A program made the position numbers and the translations under genes. From CAVQZA01 sp963724805 (GTDB taxonomy: Bacteria; Actinomycetota; Thermoleophilia; Gaiellales; Gaiellaceae): a stretch of DNA of 64,000 nt. The notes beneath the pieces are model-generated. The model worked only from the letters and a program-made list of their open reading frames with translations, made no database searches and was not told the DNA's origin. Positions 33,914-41,234 of this stretch are shown one piece after another; position 1 is the first letter of the stretch, and the number at the start of each line of letters is the position of its first letter. The stretch is from assembly GCA_963724805.1 (NCBI GenBank), contig CAVRWA010000001.1, positions 1 to 64,000 of the forward strand. Direction: 5' to 3'.

Positions 33914-34374
33914 CGGAGTGCCTGCTCTGCGACGGTGACCGCGCCGACGCCGAGCTCGGACGCGTGCGGGTCTGGGAGGACGGCCTCTGGCGGCTGTCGA
34001 CGCTCACCCACGGCCAGGTGCCGGGCTTCTCGTTCCTCGAGCCGAAGCGACACGTCCGCTACATCGAGGAGCTCGACGGCGAGGAGGCGGCCACGTTCGG
34101 CTCCGTGCTCGCCCGCTCGAGCGCCGCGCTGAAGGAGGCCGCCGCCGCCGAGCGCGTCTTCGTCTACGTCTTCGGCGGCGGGATCCCGCACCTCCACCTC
34201 CATCTCGCGCCGCACACCGAGGGCGACGCCCTCTCGGCCTCGATCCTCCGGGGCGAGGTCGAGACGAAGCCGGGACCGGGCGGGACGACGCTCCTGCTCG
34301 CGACGGACTTCCCGGTGCCGCCGCGCTCGACGCTGCGAGAGGTCGCCGCGCGGGCACGGGAGCTGCTCTCGTGA
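33913..34374 (+). CDS. HIT-family nucleotide hydrolase/transferase, start unresolved
   Basis: About 153 residues in frame. AECLLCDGDRADAELGRVRV begins with a C-x2-C as in zinc-bearing HIT proteins, and the active-site string GGGIPHLHLHLAPHTEGD supplies H-x-H-x-H-x-x-x-H. No ATG, GTG or TTG is available in frame before this domain; the first is GTG 33964, inside it. A rare start or one further base error near 33910-33925 (as seen elsewhere here) could explain it. Overlaps the amidase start at its end. Confidence 0.75.
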   Translation, partial: AECLLCDGDRADAELGRVRVWEDGLWRLSTLTHGQVPGFSFLEPKRHVRYIEELDGEEAATFGSVLARSSAALKEAAAAERVFVYVFGGGIPHLHLHLAPHTEGDALSASILRGEVETKPGPGGTTLLLATDFPVPPRSTLREVAARARELLS

Positions 34375-35006
34375 TCGCCGCGCTCGCGACGGCGGCACTG
34401 GTCTGCCTCGACCCGGGCCATGGCACAGTGCCCGCGGTGGGCGCACAGACCGAGCCGATCGGCCCTCGCTCGAGCGTGATGAAGATCAAGGACGGCGGCG
34501 GCGCGCCCGGCGAGGCGGACGTCGCGCTCAGGATCGCGCTGCGCACGCGTACTTTGCTGCTGGCCAGGGGCTACCGCGTAGCGATGACCCGCACCGCGCC
34601 CGGCTACAGGGGCGGCAACATCGCGAGAGCGCAGTTCTGCAACGGGCGCCACGCGGCGCTGATGGTGCGCATCCACGCCGACGGCTCGGCCGACACCGCG
34701 CTCCACGGCGCCTCCACCCTCTTCCCCGCGTTGCACCGGGGCTGGACGGACGACGTCTACGCTCGCAGCCTGCGCGCGGCGAGGCTCGTGCAACGCGAGG
34801 TGGTCCGCGCGACCGGCGCCACCGACCTCGGGCTCGTCCAGCGCTCCGATCTGACCGGCTTCAACTGGGCGAACGTGCCGGTGGTGCTGGTCGAGACCGG
34901 CTTCATGTCGAACCCGGCGGAGCGTGCCCGCCTCGAGTCGGCCGCCTACGAGGACAAAGTCGCGCGCGGCCTCGTCGCGGGGGTCGCGGCGTTCGCGCGA
35001 CCCTGA
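34371..35006 (+). CDS. N-acetylmuramoyl-L-alanine amidase (Amidase_3)
   Basis: 211 residues from GTG 34371. CLDPGHGTVPAVG (Zn His), GEADVALRIALRTRTLL (Zn Glu), MVRIHADGSAD (Zn His) and VVLVETGFMSNPAERARLES with the catalytic Glu. A weak hydrophobic start (MIAALATAALVCL) may be a very short signal, so export is uncertain. Cuts the bond between MurNAc and the stem peptide. It lies only 3.5 kb from the peptidoglycan sugar salvage locus but is not in that operon. Confidence 0.88.
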   Translation: MIAALATAALVCLDPGHGTVPAVGAQTEPIGPRSSVMKIKDGGGAPGEADVALRIALRTRTLLLARGYRVAMTRTAPGYRGGNIARAQFCNGRHAALMVRIHADGSADTALHGASTLFPALHRGWTDDVYARSLRAARLVQREVVRATGATDLGLVQRSDLTGFNWANVPVVLVETGFMSNPAERARLESAAYEDKVARGLVAGVAAFARP

Positions 35007-35130
35007 ACCGGGGTCAGACCCCGCTAAGAAACTGAATCAGGTTCCGCACGGAAGTGTGACGAGGTCGCGCGCGAAGTCGCATTCCTCCTGAGTCCGGCGC
35101 AATGGCCATGTCCGGGGGTCTGACCCCGGT
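35007..35130. repeat. 124-bp element with GGGGTCAGACCCC inverted ends
   Basis: Left end ACCGGGGTCAGACCCC (35007-35022), right end its exact inverse (35115-35130). Each end is itself a palindrome around GGGGTC/GACCCC. Inside is CTAAGAAACTGAATCAGGTT, the kind of sequence seen in REP-like or short non-autonomous elements of many genomes. No ORF inside. It starts right after the amidase stop. Confidence 0.6.
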
Positions 35131-35160
35131 CGGTGTCCACACGAGACGCGCCTCGGAGGG

Positions 35161-35475
35161 CTAGTCGCTGCCGGAGTCGCGCATCTGCTCGGCCGCCCGG
35201 CGGCCTCGCTCGTGCACGCTGCGGCGGCGCTCGTCGGGCTCCGGAGCGGCCTCGGGCTCGGCCTCCGGCACCGGCTCGGGCGCGGGCTCCTCGACGGCGC
35301 GCGCCTCGAGCTTTGCGCGCAGCTCCTCAGCGCGTGGGTCGGTCTCGGGCCCGGGAGCCGCGACGGGCTCGCGCGGCGCCGTCGAGGCGGCCGGGACCGC
35401 GGCCTTCGTCCGCCTCCAGCTCAGGAAGCGCACGAACGCCAGCGCGGCGAGGACCCAGAGAGCGAGGCGGCGCAC
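35161..35475 (-). CDS. Small anchored acidic protein, unknown function
   Basis: 104 residues: MRRLALWVLAALAFVRFLSW is one membrane helix near the N-terminus, then an A/P/E-rich run (PETDPRAEELRAKLEARAVE, EPAPEPVPEAEPEAAPEPDE) and a basic end (HERGRRAAEQMRDSG). No Cys. Divergent from rpsF, so it shares that control region. No family recognised. Confidence 0.5.
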   Translation of the reverse strand: MRRLALWVLAALAFVRFLSWRRTKAAVPAASTAPREPVAAPGPETDPRAEELRAKLEARAVEEPAPEPVPEAEPEAAPEPDERRRSVHERGRRAAEQMRDSGSD

Positions 35476-35585
35476 GGGTCGATGCTACACTGCCCGTTCT
35501 TCCTGCCTCGCCTCGCGCCGTCCGTTCCCGAGCGGCGCCAGCCGGTGAGGCCGATTCAGACCGTGGGAAGGAGGTGCTCGGGAGC

Positions 35586-35963
35586 GTGATTGCGTATGAG
35601 ATCTTGCTGATGCTCGACCCCGAGCTCGCCGAGGAAAAGCAGGCGGAGATCGTCGACCGCGTGAAGGAGCTCGTCGAGAAGGGCGGGGGCACATGGGGCG
35701 GCCAGGAGCCGTGGGGCCGCCGGAAGCTTGCGTACGAGATCGATCACAAGGGCGAAGGCGTGTACTACCTGCTGACCTTCGACTGCGAGCCCGAGACGCT
35801 GGACGAGCTCGGCCGGATCCTGAAGATCGACGACAGCGTGATGCGCCACCTGGCCGTCCGCCGGATCGAGGGCTCTCACCGCGGCGCGCCGCCCCCGGTC
35901 GATACCGTCGTGCCGACGGAGTACGCTGGGGCGAACACCCGTTCGCTAGAGGAGGAGGAGTAA
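35586..35963 (+). CDS. rpsF: 30S ribosomal protein S6
   Basis: 125 residues from GTG 35586. YEILLMLDPELAEEKQAEIV, WGRRKLAYEIDHKGEGVYYL and LDELGRILKIDDSVMRHLAV are the S6 fold; an acidic EEEE end follows a Pro-rich tail. A TACACT element at 35486-35491 could be its -10. A leader of about 95 nt separates it from this, which could hold the S6:S18 regulatory hairpin known in other bacteria; I cannot confirm it. First gene of rpsF-ssb-rpsR-rplI. Confidence 0.95.
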   Translation: MIAYEILLMLDPELAEEKQAEIVDRVKELVEKGGGTWGGQEPWGRRKLAYEIDHKGEGVYYLLTFDCEPETLDELGRILKIDDSVMRHLAVRRIEGSHRGAPPPVDTVVPTEYAGANTRSLEEEE

Positions 35964-35967
35964 GGCC

Positions 35968-36408
35968 GTGGCCAACATCAACCGCGTCGTGCTCGTTGGG
36001 AACCTGACGAAGGATCCCGAGCTGCGGCACACCCCGAGTGGGACCGCCGTCTGCAAGCTCCGGATCGCCGTGAACACGCGCCAGAAGGACGGCGCGACCG
36101 GCGAATGGGGCGACAAGCCCAACTACTTCGACGTCACCGTCTGGGGCAACCAGGGCGAGAGCTGCGCGCAGTACCTCGCCAAGGGCCGCCCGGTCGCGAT
36201 CGACGGGCGCCTCGACTGGCGCGAGTGGGACGCGCAGGACGGCACCAAGCGCCAGGCGGTCGAGATCATCGCCGACAGCGTCCAGTTCCTCGGCAGCCGC
36301 GACGGCGGCGAGGGCGGCGGCGGCAACCAGTTCGTGCCCGCAGCGGCGGCAGCGGCGGAGAACGCCGACTTCGCGCCGCAGGCGGCCGACGACGACATCC
36401 CGTTCTAA
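35968..36408 (+). CDS. ssb: Single-stranded DNA-binding protein
   Basis: 146 residues from GTG 35968. OB fold NRVVLVGNLTKDPELRHTPS, CKLRIAVNTRQKDGATGEWG, YFDVTVWGNQGESCAQYLAK and KGRPVAIDGRLDWREWDAQD. A Gly/Ala-rich linker leads to the C-terminal acidic tip ADDDIPF that recruits partner proteins. Between rpsF and rpsR as in most bacteria. Confidence 0.96.
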   Translation: MANINRVVLVGNLTKDPELRHTPSGTAVCKLRIAVNTRQKDGATGEWGDKPNYFDVTVWGNQGESCAQYLAKGRPVAIDGRLDWREWDAQDGTKRQAVEIIADSVQFLGSRDGGEGGGGNQFVPAAAAAAENADFAPQAADDDIPF

Positions 36409-36416
36409 GGAGACAG

Positions 36417-36680
36417 ATGGCCCAGGCTAAGGAACAGAGGCAGCGCAAGCGTCCCGGGGCGTCGACGGCGCCCGGGCGCCGCAAGAGCTGTTACTTCTGC
36501 AAGGACAAGGTCGACGAGGTCGACTACAAGAACATCAACCAGCTTCGCCGGTACATCTCGGAGAAGGGCAAGATCCGCTCGCGCCGGATCAGCGGCGCCT
36601 GCCGGCGGCACCAGCGCCAGGTCGCCGTCGCGGTGAAGCGCGCACGCGAGATGGCTCTCCTGCCGTACGTCTCGGGGTAG
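36417..36680 (+). CDS. rpsR: 30S ribosomal protein S18, zinc (C+) form
   Basis: 87 residues. KSCYFCKDKVDEVDYKNINQ provides C-x2-C, and SGACRRHQRQVAVAVKRARE provides the further Cys, so this looks like the zinc-binding form. GGAGA lies 5 nt before ATG 36417. Follows ssb by 8 nt. Zinc-bearing ribosomal proteins are a zinc reserve, of interest since a zinc importer lies next door. Confidence 0.95.
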   Translation: MAQAKEQRQRKRPGASTAPGRRKSCYFCKDKVDEVDYKNINQLRRYISEKGKIRSRRISGACRRHQRQVAVAVKRAREMALLPYVSG

Positions 36681-36684
36681 AACG

Positions 36685-37290
36685 ATGGAAGTGATCCTTC
36701 TCTCCGACGTCGACAAGATCGGCCTCCGCGGCGAGGTCGTTTCGGTTGCGCGCGGCTACGCGAGGAACTACCTCCTGCCCCGGAAGCTGGCCGAGGTCGC
36801 GACCCCGGGCCGCGTCGCCCAGATCGAGCGGCGCGACGCGCAGAAGGCAACCCAGGAGGCGCGCACCTTCGAGCAGGGGCAGAAGATCGCGGAGGTGCTC
36901 GGCAAGACGGTGCTCCGCTTCGAGGTCAAGGCGGGCCCAACGGGCGCCCTCTTCGGCTCGGTCACGCCCACCGACATCGCCGACGAGATCTGGCGCACGC
37001 GCAAGGTTCGCGTCGACCGCCGCAAGATCGGGCTCGACGAGCCGATCAAGCGGATCGGCCGCTTCGAGGTGCCGATCGACGTCTTCACCGACGTGCGCGT
37101 CGAGGTGAAGACCCTGGTCGTGCCCGAGGGCGGCGAGCTGCCGCCCGAAGAAGAGGTCGTCGTCGGGGAGGTCGTGGAGACCCCCGAGGCCGAGGTCGTG
37201 GAAGTCGCGGCCGAGGTCGCCGCACCGGAGGCCGGGGCCGAGCTAGCGGACGCTGAGGAGCGCCCCGCCTCTGACGCCGAGAGCGAGTAG
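36685..37290 (+). CDS. rplI: 50S ribosomal protein L9 with long acidic C-terminal tail
   Basis: 201 residues versus about 150 in the family. The N-terminal RNA-binding domain is MEVILLSDVDKIGLRGEVVS with ARGYARNYLLPRKLAEVATP; the C-terminal domain ends near residue 150 (TDVRVEVKTLVVPEGGEL). The extra 50 residues are E/V/A-rich. The last 48 nt overlap the end of the convergent permease gene, so the tail may have grown by read-through. Confidence 0.95.
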   Translation: MEVILLSDVDKIGLRGEVVSVARGYARNYLLPRKLAEVATPGRVAQIERRDAQKATQEARTFEQGQKIAEVLGKTVLRFEVKAGPTGALFGSVTPTDIADEIWRTRKVRVDRRKIGLDEPIKRIGRFEVPIDVFTDVRVEVKTLVVPEGGELPPEEEVVVGEVVETPEAEVVEVAAEVAAPEAGAELADAEERPASDAESE

Positions 37291-38064
37291 GTAGCCGACC
37301 ACCATCACGGCGGCGACCGAGGCGCCGCCGGCGAGGTCGGCGTAGTACGAGAGGTAGAGCCCGATCAGCCCCGCGAGCACGGCGCAGCCGGCCGCGAGCG
37401 CCATCATCGGCACCATGCGGCGCGTCAGGAGCCGCGCGGTCGCCGCCGGGCCGACGATCACCGCGACGACGAGCAGGTTCCCGAGCGCCTGCACGCCGGT
37501 GAGCACGGCCGCGGCGATCAGTCCCAGCAGGACGAGGTCGACGAGCATCGGCCGTGCGCCGAGCGCACGCGCGGAGCCCCGGTCGAAGCCGACGACGAGC
37601 AGCTGCCGGTGCAGGAGCAGCAGCGTGATCAGCACGACCGAGCCGAGCGCAGCCGCGACGGCGATGTCCCCCGCGGTCACGGCGAGGAGGTCGCCGAAGA
37701 GGAGCTCGTTCAGCCCGGGCGGTGAGGCGGGGGAAAGACCGAGCACGACGCCGAGCCCGAACAGGCTCGTGATCACGACGGCGACCGACGTGTCGTGCCC
37801 GATCTCGGGCGTCCGTCCGAACACGACGACCGCGGCGGCCGCCACGAGCACTCCGACCGCGCCGCCGAGGACGAGGGGCAGCCCGAGCAGCGCAGCCACC
37901 ACGAGCCCCGGGAAGAGCGCGTGGGCGAGCGACTCGGCGCTGTAGGAGAGCTCGTAGAACACCACCCAGCAGCCGAGCACGCCGCCGACGACCCCGACGA
38001 GCACGAGCTCGAGCAAGGCCCGCTGCATGAAGCCGAGCGTCCACGGTTCGACGAGAGCGTGCAT
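37243..38064 (-). CDS. znuB: Zinc/manganese ABC permease (ZnuB type), second permease of the locus
   Basis: 273 residues from ATG 38064 (1-nt overlap with the ATPase stop). Eight or so membrane helices. VGGVLGCWVVFYELSYSAES, AHALFPGLVVAALLGLPLVL, DVLVLGLIAAAVLTGVQALG-like (VDLVLLGLIAAAVLTGVQAL) and VGFDRGSARALGARP are family runs. A Zur-type regulator nearby suggests zinc. Its stop lies inside the rplI 3' end. Confidence 0.9.
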   Translation of the reverse strand: MHALVEPWTLGFMQRALLELVLVGVVGGVLGCWVVFYELSYSAESLAHALFPGLVVAALLGLPLVLGGAVGVLVAAAAVVVFGRTPEIGHDTSVAVVITSLFGLGVVLGLSPASPPGLNELLFGDLLAVTAGDIAVAAALGSVVLITLLLLHRQLLVVGFDRGSARALGARPMLVDLVLLGLIAAAVLTGVQALGNLLVVAVIVGPAATARLLTRRMVPMMALAAGCAVLAGLIGLYLSYYADLAGGASVAAVMVVGYLLALGVRGGALLSVR

Positions 38065-38825
38065 CACTCGTCGTCGGGGTGGTGATGGTGGGCCGGGAGG
38101 ATTCCGACCTGGGACCCATCCGCGCCGGGGATCGCGACGATCGAGCCGCCGTAGGTCTGCTCCAGCACGTGGCGATCGAGTGTCGTCTCGGGCGGGCCGA
38201 ACGCGATCTGGCGCCGGTTCAGGCACAGCACGCTGTCCCAGGCCCGAACCTGGTCGACGTCGTGCGTCGCGATCAGGATCCCCCTCCCCTCGTCTGCGAG
38301 CTCGCCCAGCAGCTGCTCGAGCAGCTCCGCGCTCGGCTGGTCGACACCGGTGAACGGCTCGTCGAGGAGCAGGATCGGCGCATCCTGGACGAGCGCGCGC
38401 GCGACGAACACGCGCTGGCGCTGGCCGCCCGAGAGCTCGCCGAACTGCGTGCCGTCACGGCCGTCGAGGCCGACGCGGGCGAGCGCCGCGAGCGCGGACG
38501 TGCGACCTCCGCGGCCCGGCCGTTTCCACCAGGGAAGGCGGGAGAGGGTTCCCATCAGCGCGACGTCGAGCGCGCTCACCGGGTAGTCGAGCCTCGACCG
38601 CTCCGTCTGCGGCACGTAGCCGAACCCTCCTGCGGCGACGAACCCGCCCGCGACCACCTCGAGCTCGCCGAGCAGGGTCCGGAACAACGTCGACTTGCCG
38701 CCCCCGTTCGGGCCGAGCACGCCGATCCGCCGGCCGGGCTCGAGCTCGAACGAGACGCCCTCGAGCACGGGCGGGCCGCCGTAGCCCGCCGCCAGCTCGT
38801 CGACGACGAGGAGCGGCGCGCTCAC
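38064..38825 (-). CDS. znuC: Zinc/manganese ABC transporter ATPase
   Basis: 253 residues from GTG 38825. Walker A GVLGPNGGGKSTLFRTLLGE, signature FGELSGGQRQRVFVARALVQ, Walker B APILLLDEPFTGVDQPSAEL, and VATHDVDQ-like IATHDVDQVRAWDSVLCLNR. A His-rich C-terminal end (HHHHPDDE) might bind metal. GTG overlaps the fusion protein's stop (GTGA). Confidence 0.93.
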   Translation of the reverse strand: MSAPLLVVDELAAGYGGPPVLEGVSFELEPGRRIGVLGPNGGGKSTLFRTLLGELEVVAGGFVAAGGFGYVPQTERSRLDYPVSALDVALMGTLSRLPWWKRPGRGGRTSALAALARVGLDGRDGTQFGELSGGQRQRVFVARALVQDAPILLLDEPFTGVDQPSAELLEQLLGELADEGRGILIATHDVDQVRAWDSVLCLNRRQIAFGPPETTLDRHVLEQTYGGSIVAIPGADGSQVGILPAHHHHPDDE

Positions 38826-40534
38826 GGGCAGCCGACCCGGCCGCCGGTGAAGCCGCGCACCATCGCGTCGGCGTTCGCGCGCATCATCGCGAGGTACGTC
38901 TGCGCCGGCCCGAGGGTGTCGCCGTAGAGCGTGTAGCGCGAGGTCGCGCCGGTCTCGCGCGCGATCGCCTGCGCGAGCTTCGGGTTGATCGAGCTCTCGG
39001 GGAACACCGCTTTGACGTGCTCGCGACGGATCAGCGCGATCAGCTTCGCCGTCTCGCCTGCGGACGGCTGGGCCTGGGTCGTCCGGGACGGGATCACGGC
39101 CCCGACGACCCGGATCCCGTAGCGCGCCGCGAAGTAGCCGAAGGCGTCGTGGTCCGTGACGAGCTTCCGCTGTGCGCGCGGCACCCTCGCGAAGCACGCG
39201 GCGAGCTGCCGGTCGAGCGCCGACATCTTCGCGACGTAGGCGACAGCGTTCCGCCGGTAGGCCTGCGCGTGCGTGGGATCGGCGCGCGCGAGCGCGTCGC
39301 CGATCTCGCCGACCGCGGCGATCGCGTTGATCGGATTGTGCCACCAGTGCGGATCGTCGGGACGCCTCACCGGCACGACGGCCCCGAGGTCGACGACGGT
39401 CGGCTTCCCGCCGGCCTCGGAGACGACCTTGTGCATCCAGCCGTCGAGGTCGTCGCCGTTCTCGAGCACGAGCTTCGCGCCGGCCGTCGCCTCGACGTCG
39501 GCCGGCCGCGGCTCGTACTCGTGCGGGTCCGTGTTCGGCTGCAGGATCTGGCGCACACGCGCATTCGTTCCGCCGACGATGCGGGCCCAGTCTCCGATCT
39601 GCGTCGTCGTCGCGACCACCGGGAAGCCGCCCGACGACTGGCTACCGGACCCGCACCCCGAGAGCAGCAGCAGCGCCGCGGCGGCCGGGGCGAGCCGACG
39701 CGCGGACGGGGAGACGAGCCGCACCCCCGCGACGAGCGCGAAGACCGTCCCCGCGAGCACGGAGATCGCCGCGCCCGGCGGGACGTTCCATTCCACGGAG
39801 AGCCAGAGCCCGAGCACGCCTTCCCCCGCGACGAGCGCGACCGAACCGACTTGCCAGGGCCGCAGCCTCCGCGTCACCAGCCTGACCGTCGCCGCCGGGA
39901 CGACGAAGAGCGCGGTCACGAGCAGCGCGCCGATCGCCGGCAGCGCCGAGACGATCCCGAGCGCGATCAGGACGAGCAGGATCGCGTCTGGGACCGCCGA
40001 GCGGATCCCGAGCGCCCTCGCGCTGCCCGCGTCGAACCCGATCGCGAGCCAGCGGCGTCCCAGGAGCAAGCTCGCCCCGAGCACGATCGCGCTCGAGAGA
40101 GCCGCGAGGACGAGATCGCGCGTCCCGATCAGGAGCAGGCTGCCGAAGAGGAGCGAATCGACTCTCGCCCCCGAGTGGAAGACGTCGCTGGCGAGGATCA
40201 CCCCGAGTGCGAGCGCGCCGACGAGCACGAGCGCGGTGAGGCTGTCGTAGCCGCTCCGGCGGCTCCGGGCGAGCCGCTCCACCCCGAACGCGAACGCGAG
40301 CGCGGCCGCGAAAGCGCCTAGCGGAGCCGAGAAGCCGAGGCCGTCTGCGAGCACGAGCCCGGGGAAGGCGGCAGTCCCCGCGGCGTGCGAGAAGAACGCG
40401 AGCCCTCGCAGCACGATCCACGTGCCGAGGAGGCCCGCGCCGACGGAGAGGAGCACGACCTCGAGCAGGCCGCGCTGGACGAATGCGTACTGGAACGGTG
40501 CGAGCACAAGGCTTGTTACGCTAACGATAGTCAT
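38822..40534 (-). CDS. Metal ABC permease fused to its substrate-binding protein (ZnuB-ZnuA)
   Basis: 570 residues in one frame. Residues about 1-270: ZnuB-type permease (GLLGTWIVLRGLAFFSHAAG, AIGFDAGSARALGIRSAVPD, PAIGALLVTALFVVPAATVR). Then SARRLAPAAAALLLLSGCGS, a lipoprotein-type signal with lipobox L-S-G-C. Then a binding protein: VVATTTQIGDWARIVGGTNA, NTDPHEYEPRPADVEATAGA (His ligand), DPHWWHNPINAIAAVGEIGD (His), TDHDAFGYFAARYGIRVVGA (His/Asp) and VKAVFPESSINPKLAQAIAR. A GTG at 39724 could start a separate lipoprotein in the same frame. ATG 40534 used; GTG 40507 is possible. Confidence 0.88.
   Translation of the reverse strand: MTIVSVTSLVLAPFQYAFVQRGLLEVVLLSVGAGLLGTWIVLRGLAFFSHAAGTAAFPGLVLADGLGFSAPLGAFAAALAFAFGVERLARSRRSGYDSLTALVLVGALALGVILASDVFHSGARVDSLLFGSLLLIGTRDLVLAALSSAIVLGASLLLGRRWLAIGFDAGSARALGIRSAVPDAILLVLIALGIVSALPAIGALLVTALFVVPAATVRLVTRRLRPWQVGSVALVAGEGVLGLWLSVEWNVPPGAAISVLAGTVFALVAGVRLVSPSARRLAPAAAALLLLSGCGSGSQSSGGFPVVATTTQIGDWARIVGGTNARVRQILQPNTDPHEYEPRPADVEATAGAKLVLENGDDLDGWMHKVVSEAGGKPTVVDLGAVVPVRRPDDPHWWHNPINAIAAVGEIGDALARADPTHAQAYRRNAVAYVAKMSALDRQLAACFARVPRAQRKLVTDHDAFGYFAARYGIRVVGAVIPSRTTQAQPSAGETAKLIALIRREHVKAVFPESSINPKLAQAIARETGATSRYTLYGDTLGPAQTYLAMMRANADAMVRGFTGGRVGCP
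40513..40527. promoter_or_regulatory. Candidate Zur operator
   Basis: GTTA-CGC-TAAC palindrome (40515-40525) with outer T/A matches, at the 5' end of the permease-SBP gene and facing the regulator gene. It overlaps the ATG-first form of that gene, which favours the GTG 40507 start. Not close to the TGAAAATGATTTTCA-like actinobacterial Zur consensus, so the call is weak. Confidence 0.35.
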
Positions 40535-40581
40535 TCCCGAAATCAACTAGAACGGTGTTGAGAGCCGATATCATCTGCACG

Positions 40582-41031
40582 ATGGCCGTCACGCAGACAT
40601 CCCAGTGGACGGAGCAGACCCTCGCCTCGCTCCGGGCGGGCGGCTACCGGAACGGCGTCGCCCGGAAGGCGGTCGTCGAGCTGCTCGGCCGCCAGGACTG
40701 CTGCCTCACGGCGCAGGACATCTTCGACCGGCTCCGCGCGGAGGGCCGGCAGGTCGGGATCGCGAGCATCTACCGGGTGCTCGATCTCCTCACCGACAAG
40801 GGCCTCCTGCAGCGGATCGACGTCGGCGCCGGCACTGCCCGCTTCGAGCCGGTACACGCGAGCGGCGAGCACCACCACCACCTCGTCTGCGAGGACTGCG
40901 GCACGGTGGAGGCGTTCGCCGACGACGAGCTCGAACGCGCGCTCCACAAGGTCGAGGGCCGCACCGGCTACTCGATCGTGGGCCACGACGTCGTGCTACG
41001 CGGCGCCTGTCGAGTCTGCAGCGCGAAGTAA
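40582..41031 (+). CDS. zur: Fur-family regulator, probable zinc regulator Zur
   Basis: 149 residues from ATG 40582. Winged helix GVARKAVVELLGRQDCCLTA, IASIYRVLDLLTDKGLLQRI; metal region FEPVHASGEHHHHLVCEDCG and C-terminal LRGACRVCSAK, so two C-x2-C pairs bind structural zinc. Divergent from a zinc importer, which favours Zur over Fur. GTG 40555 would extend it by nine residues. Confidence 0.88.
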   Translation: MAVTQTSQWTEQTLASLRAGGYRNGVARKAVVELLGRQDCCLTAQDIFDRLRAEGRQVGIASIYRVLDLLTDKGLLQRIDVGAGTARFEPVHASGEHHHHLVCEDCGTVEAFADDELERALHKVEGRTGYSIVGHDVVLRGACRVCSAK

Positions 41032-41036
41032 CGCCC

Positions 41037-41066
41037 GTCCACAGGCCCGTCCACAGCGGTGTGGAC
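41037..41066. other. Cluster of three DnaA-box-like repeats
   Basis: GTCCACA at 41037-41043 and 41049-41055, and the inverse TGTGGAC at 41060-41066, matching the core of the high-GC DnaA box TTGTCCACA. They lie just after zur and 170 nt before dnaB. A full oriC would need more boxes and an AT-rich part, which I do not see. Confidence 0.4.
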
Positions 41067-41076
41067 AGCAGGACGA

Positions 41077-41098
41077 GTTTCCCGCTCGGAGCGGAAAC
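41077..41098 (+). terminator. Hairpin after zur, possible terminator
   Basis: GTTT-C-CCGCT-CGG-AGCGG-AAAC forms a 9-bp stem with one bulged C and a 3-nt loop, followed by TTCGTTCT. The T-run is poor, so Rho-independent function is uncertain. Confidence 0.4.
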
Positions 41099-41151
41099 TT
41101 CGTTCTAACAACTCACCCACAGCTGGGGACGAACGTGTCCGGCCCTGGGGA

Positions 41152-41171
41152 TAGAATCAGAACGTATGTTC
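41152..41171 (+). promoter_or_regulatory. dnaB promoter -10 and perfect LexA-type SOS box
   Basis: TAGAAT (41152-41157) resembles a -10. GAAC-GTAT-GTTC (41160-41171), framed A...T, is the exact actinobacterial/Gram-positive LexA palindrome GAAC-N4-GTTC. It covers the likely transcription start, the classic repression position, about 65 nt before the dnaB ATG. Confidence 0.65.
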
Positions 41172-41234
41172 TCTTACCCCTGCAAAACGGCCACGTCTGG
41201 CGCCGCTTGACGCCTGTTGGAGACTAGTCCGCAG

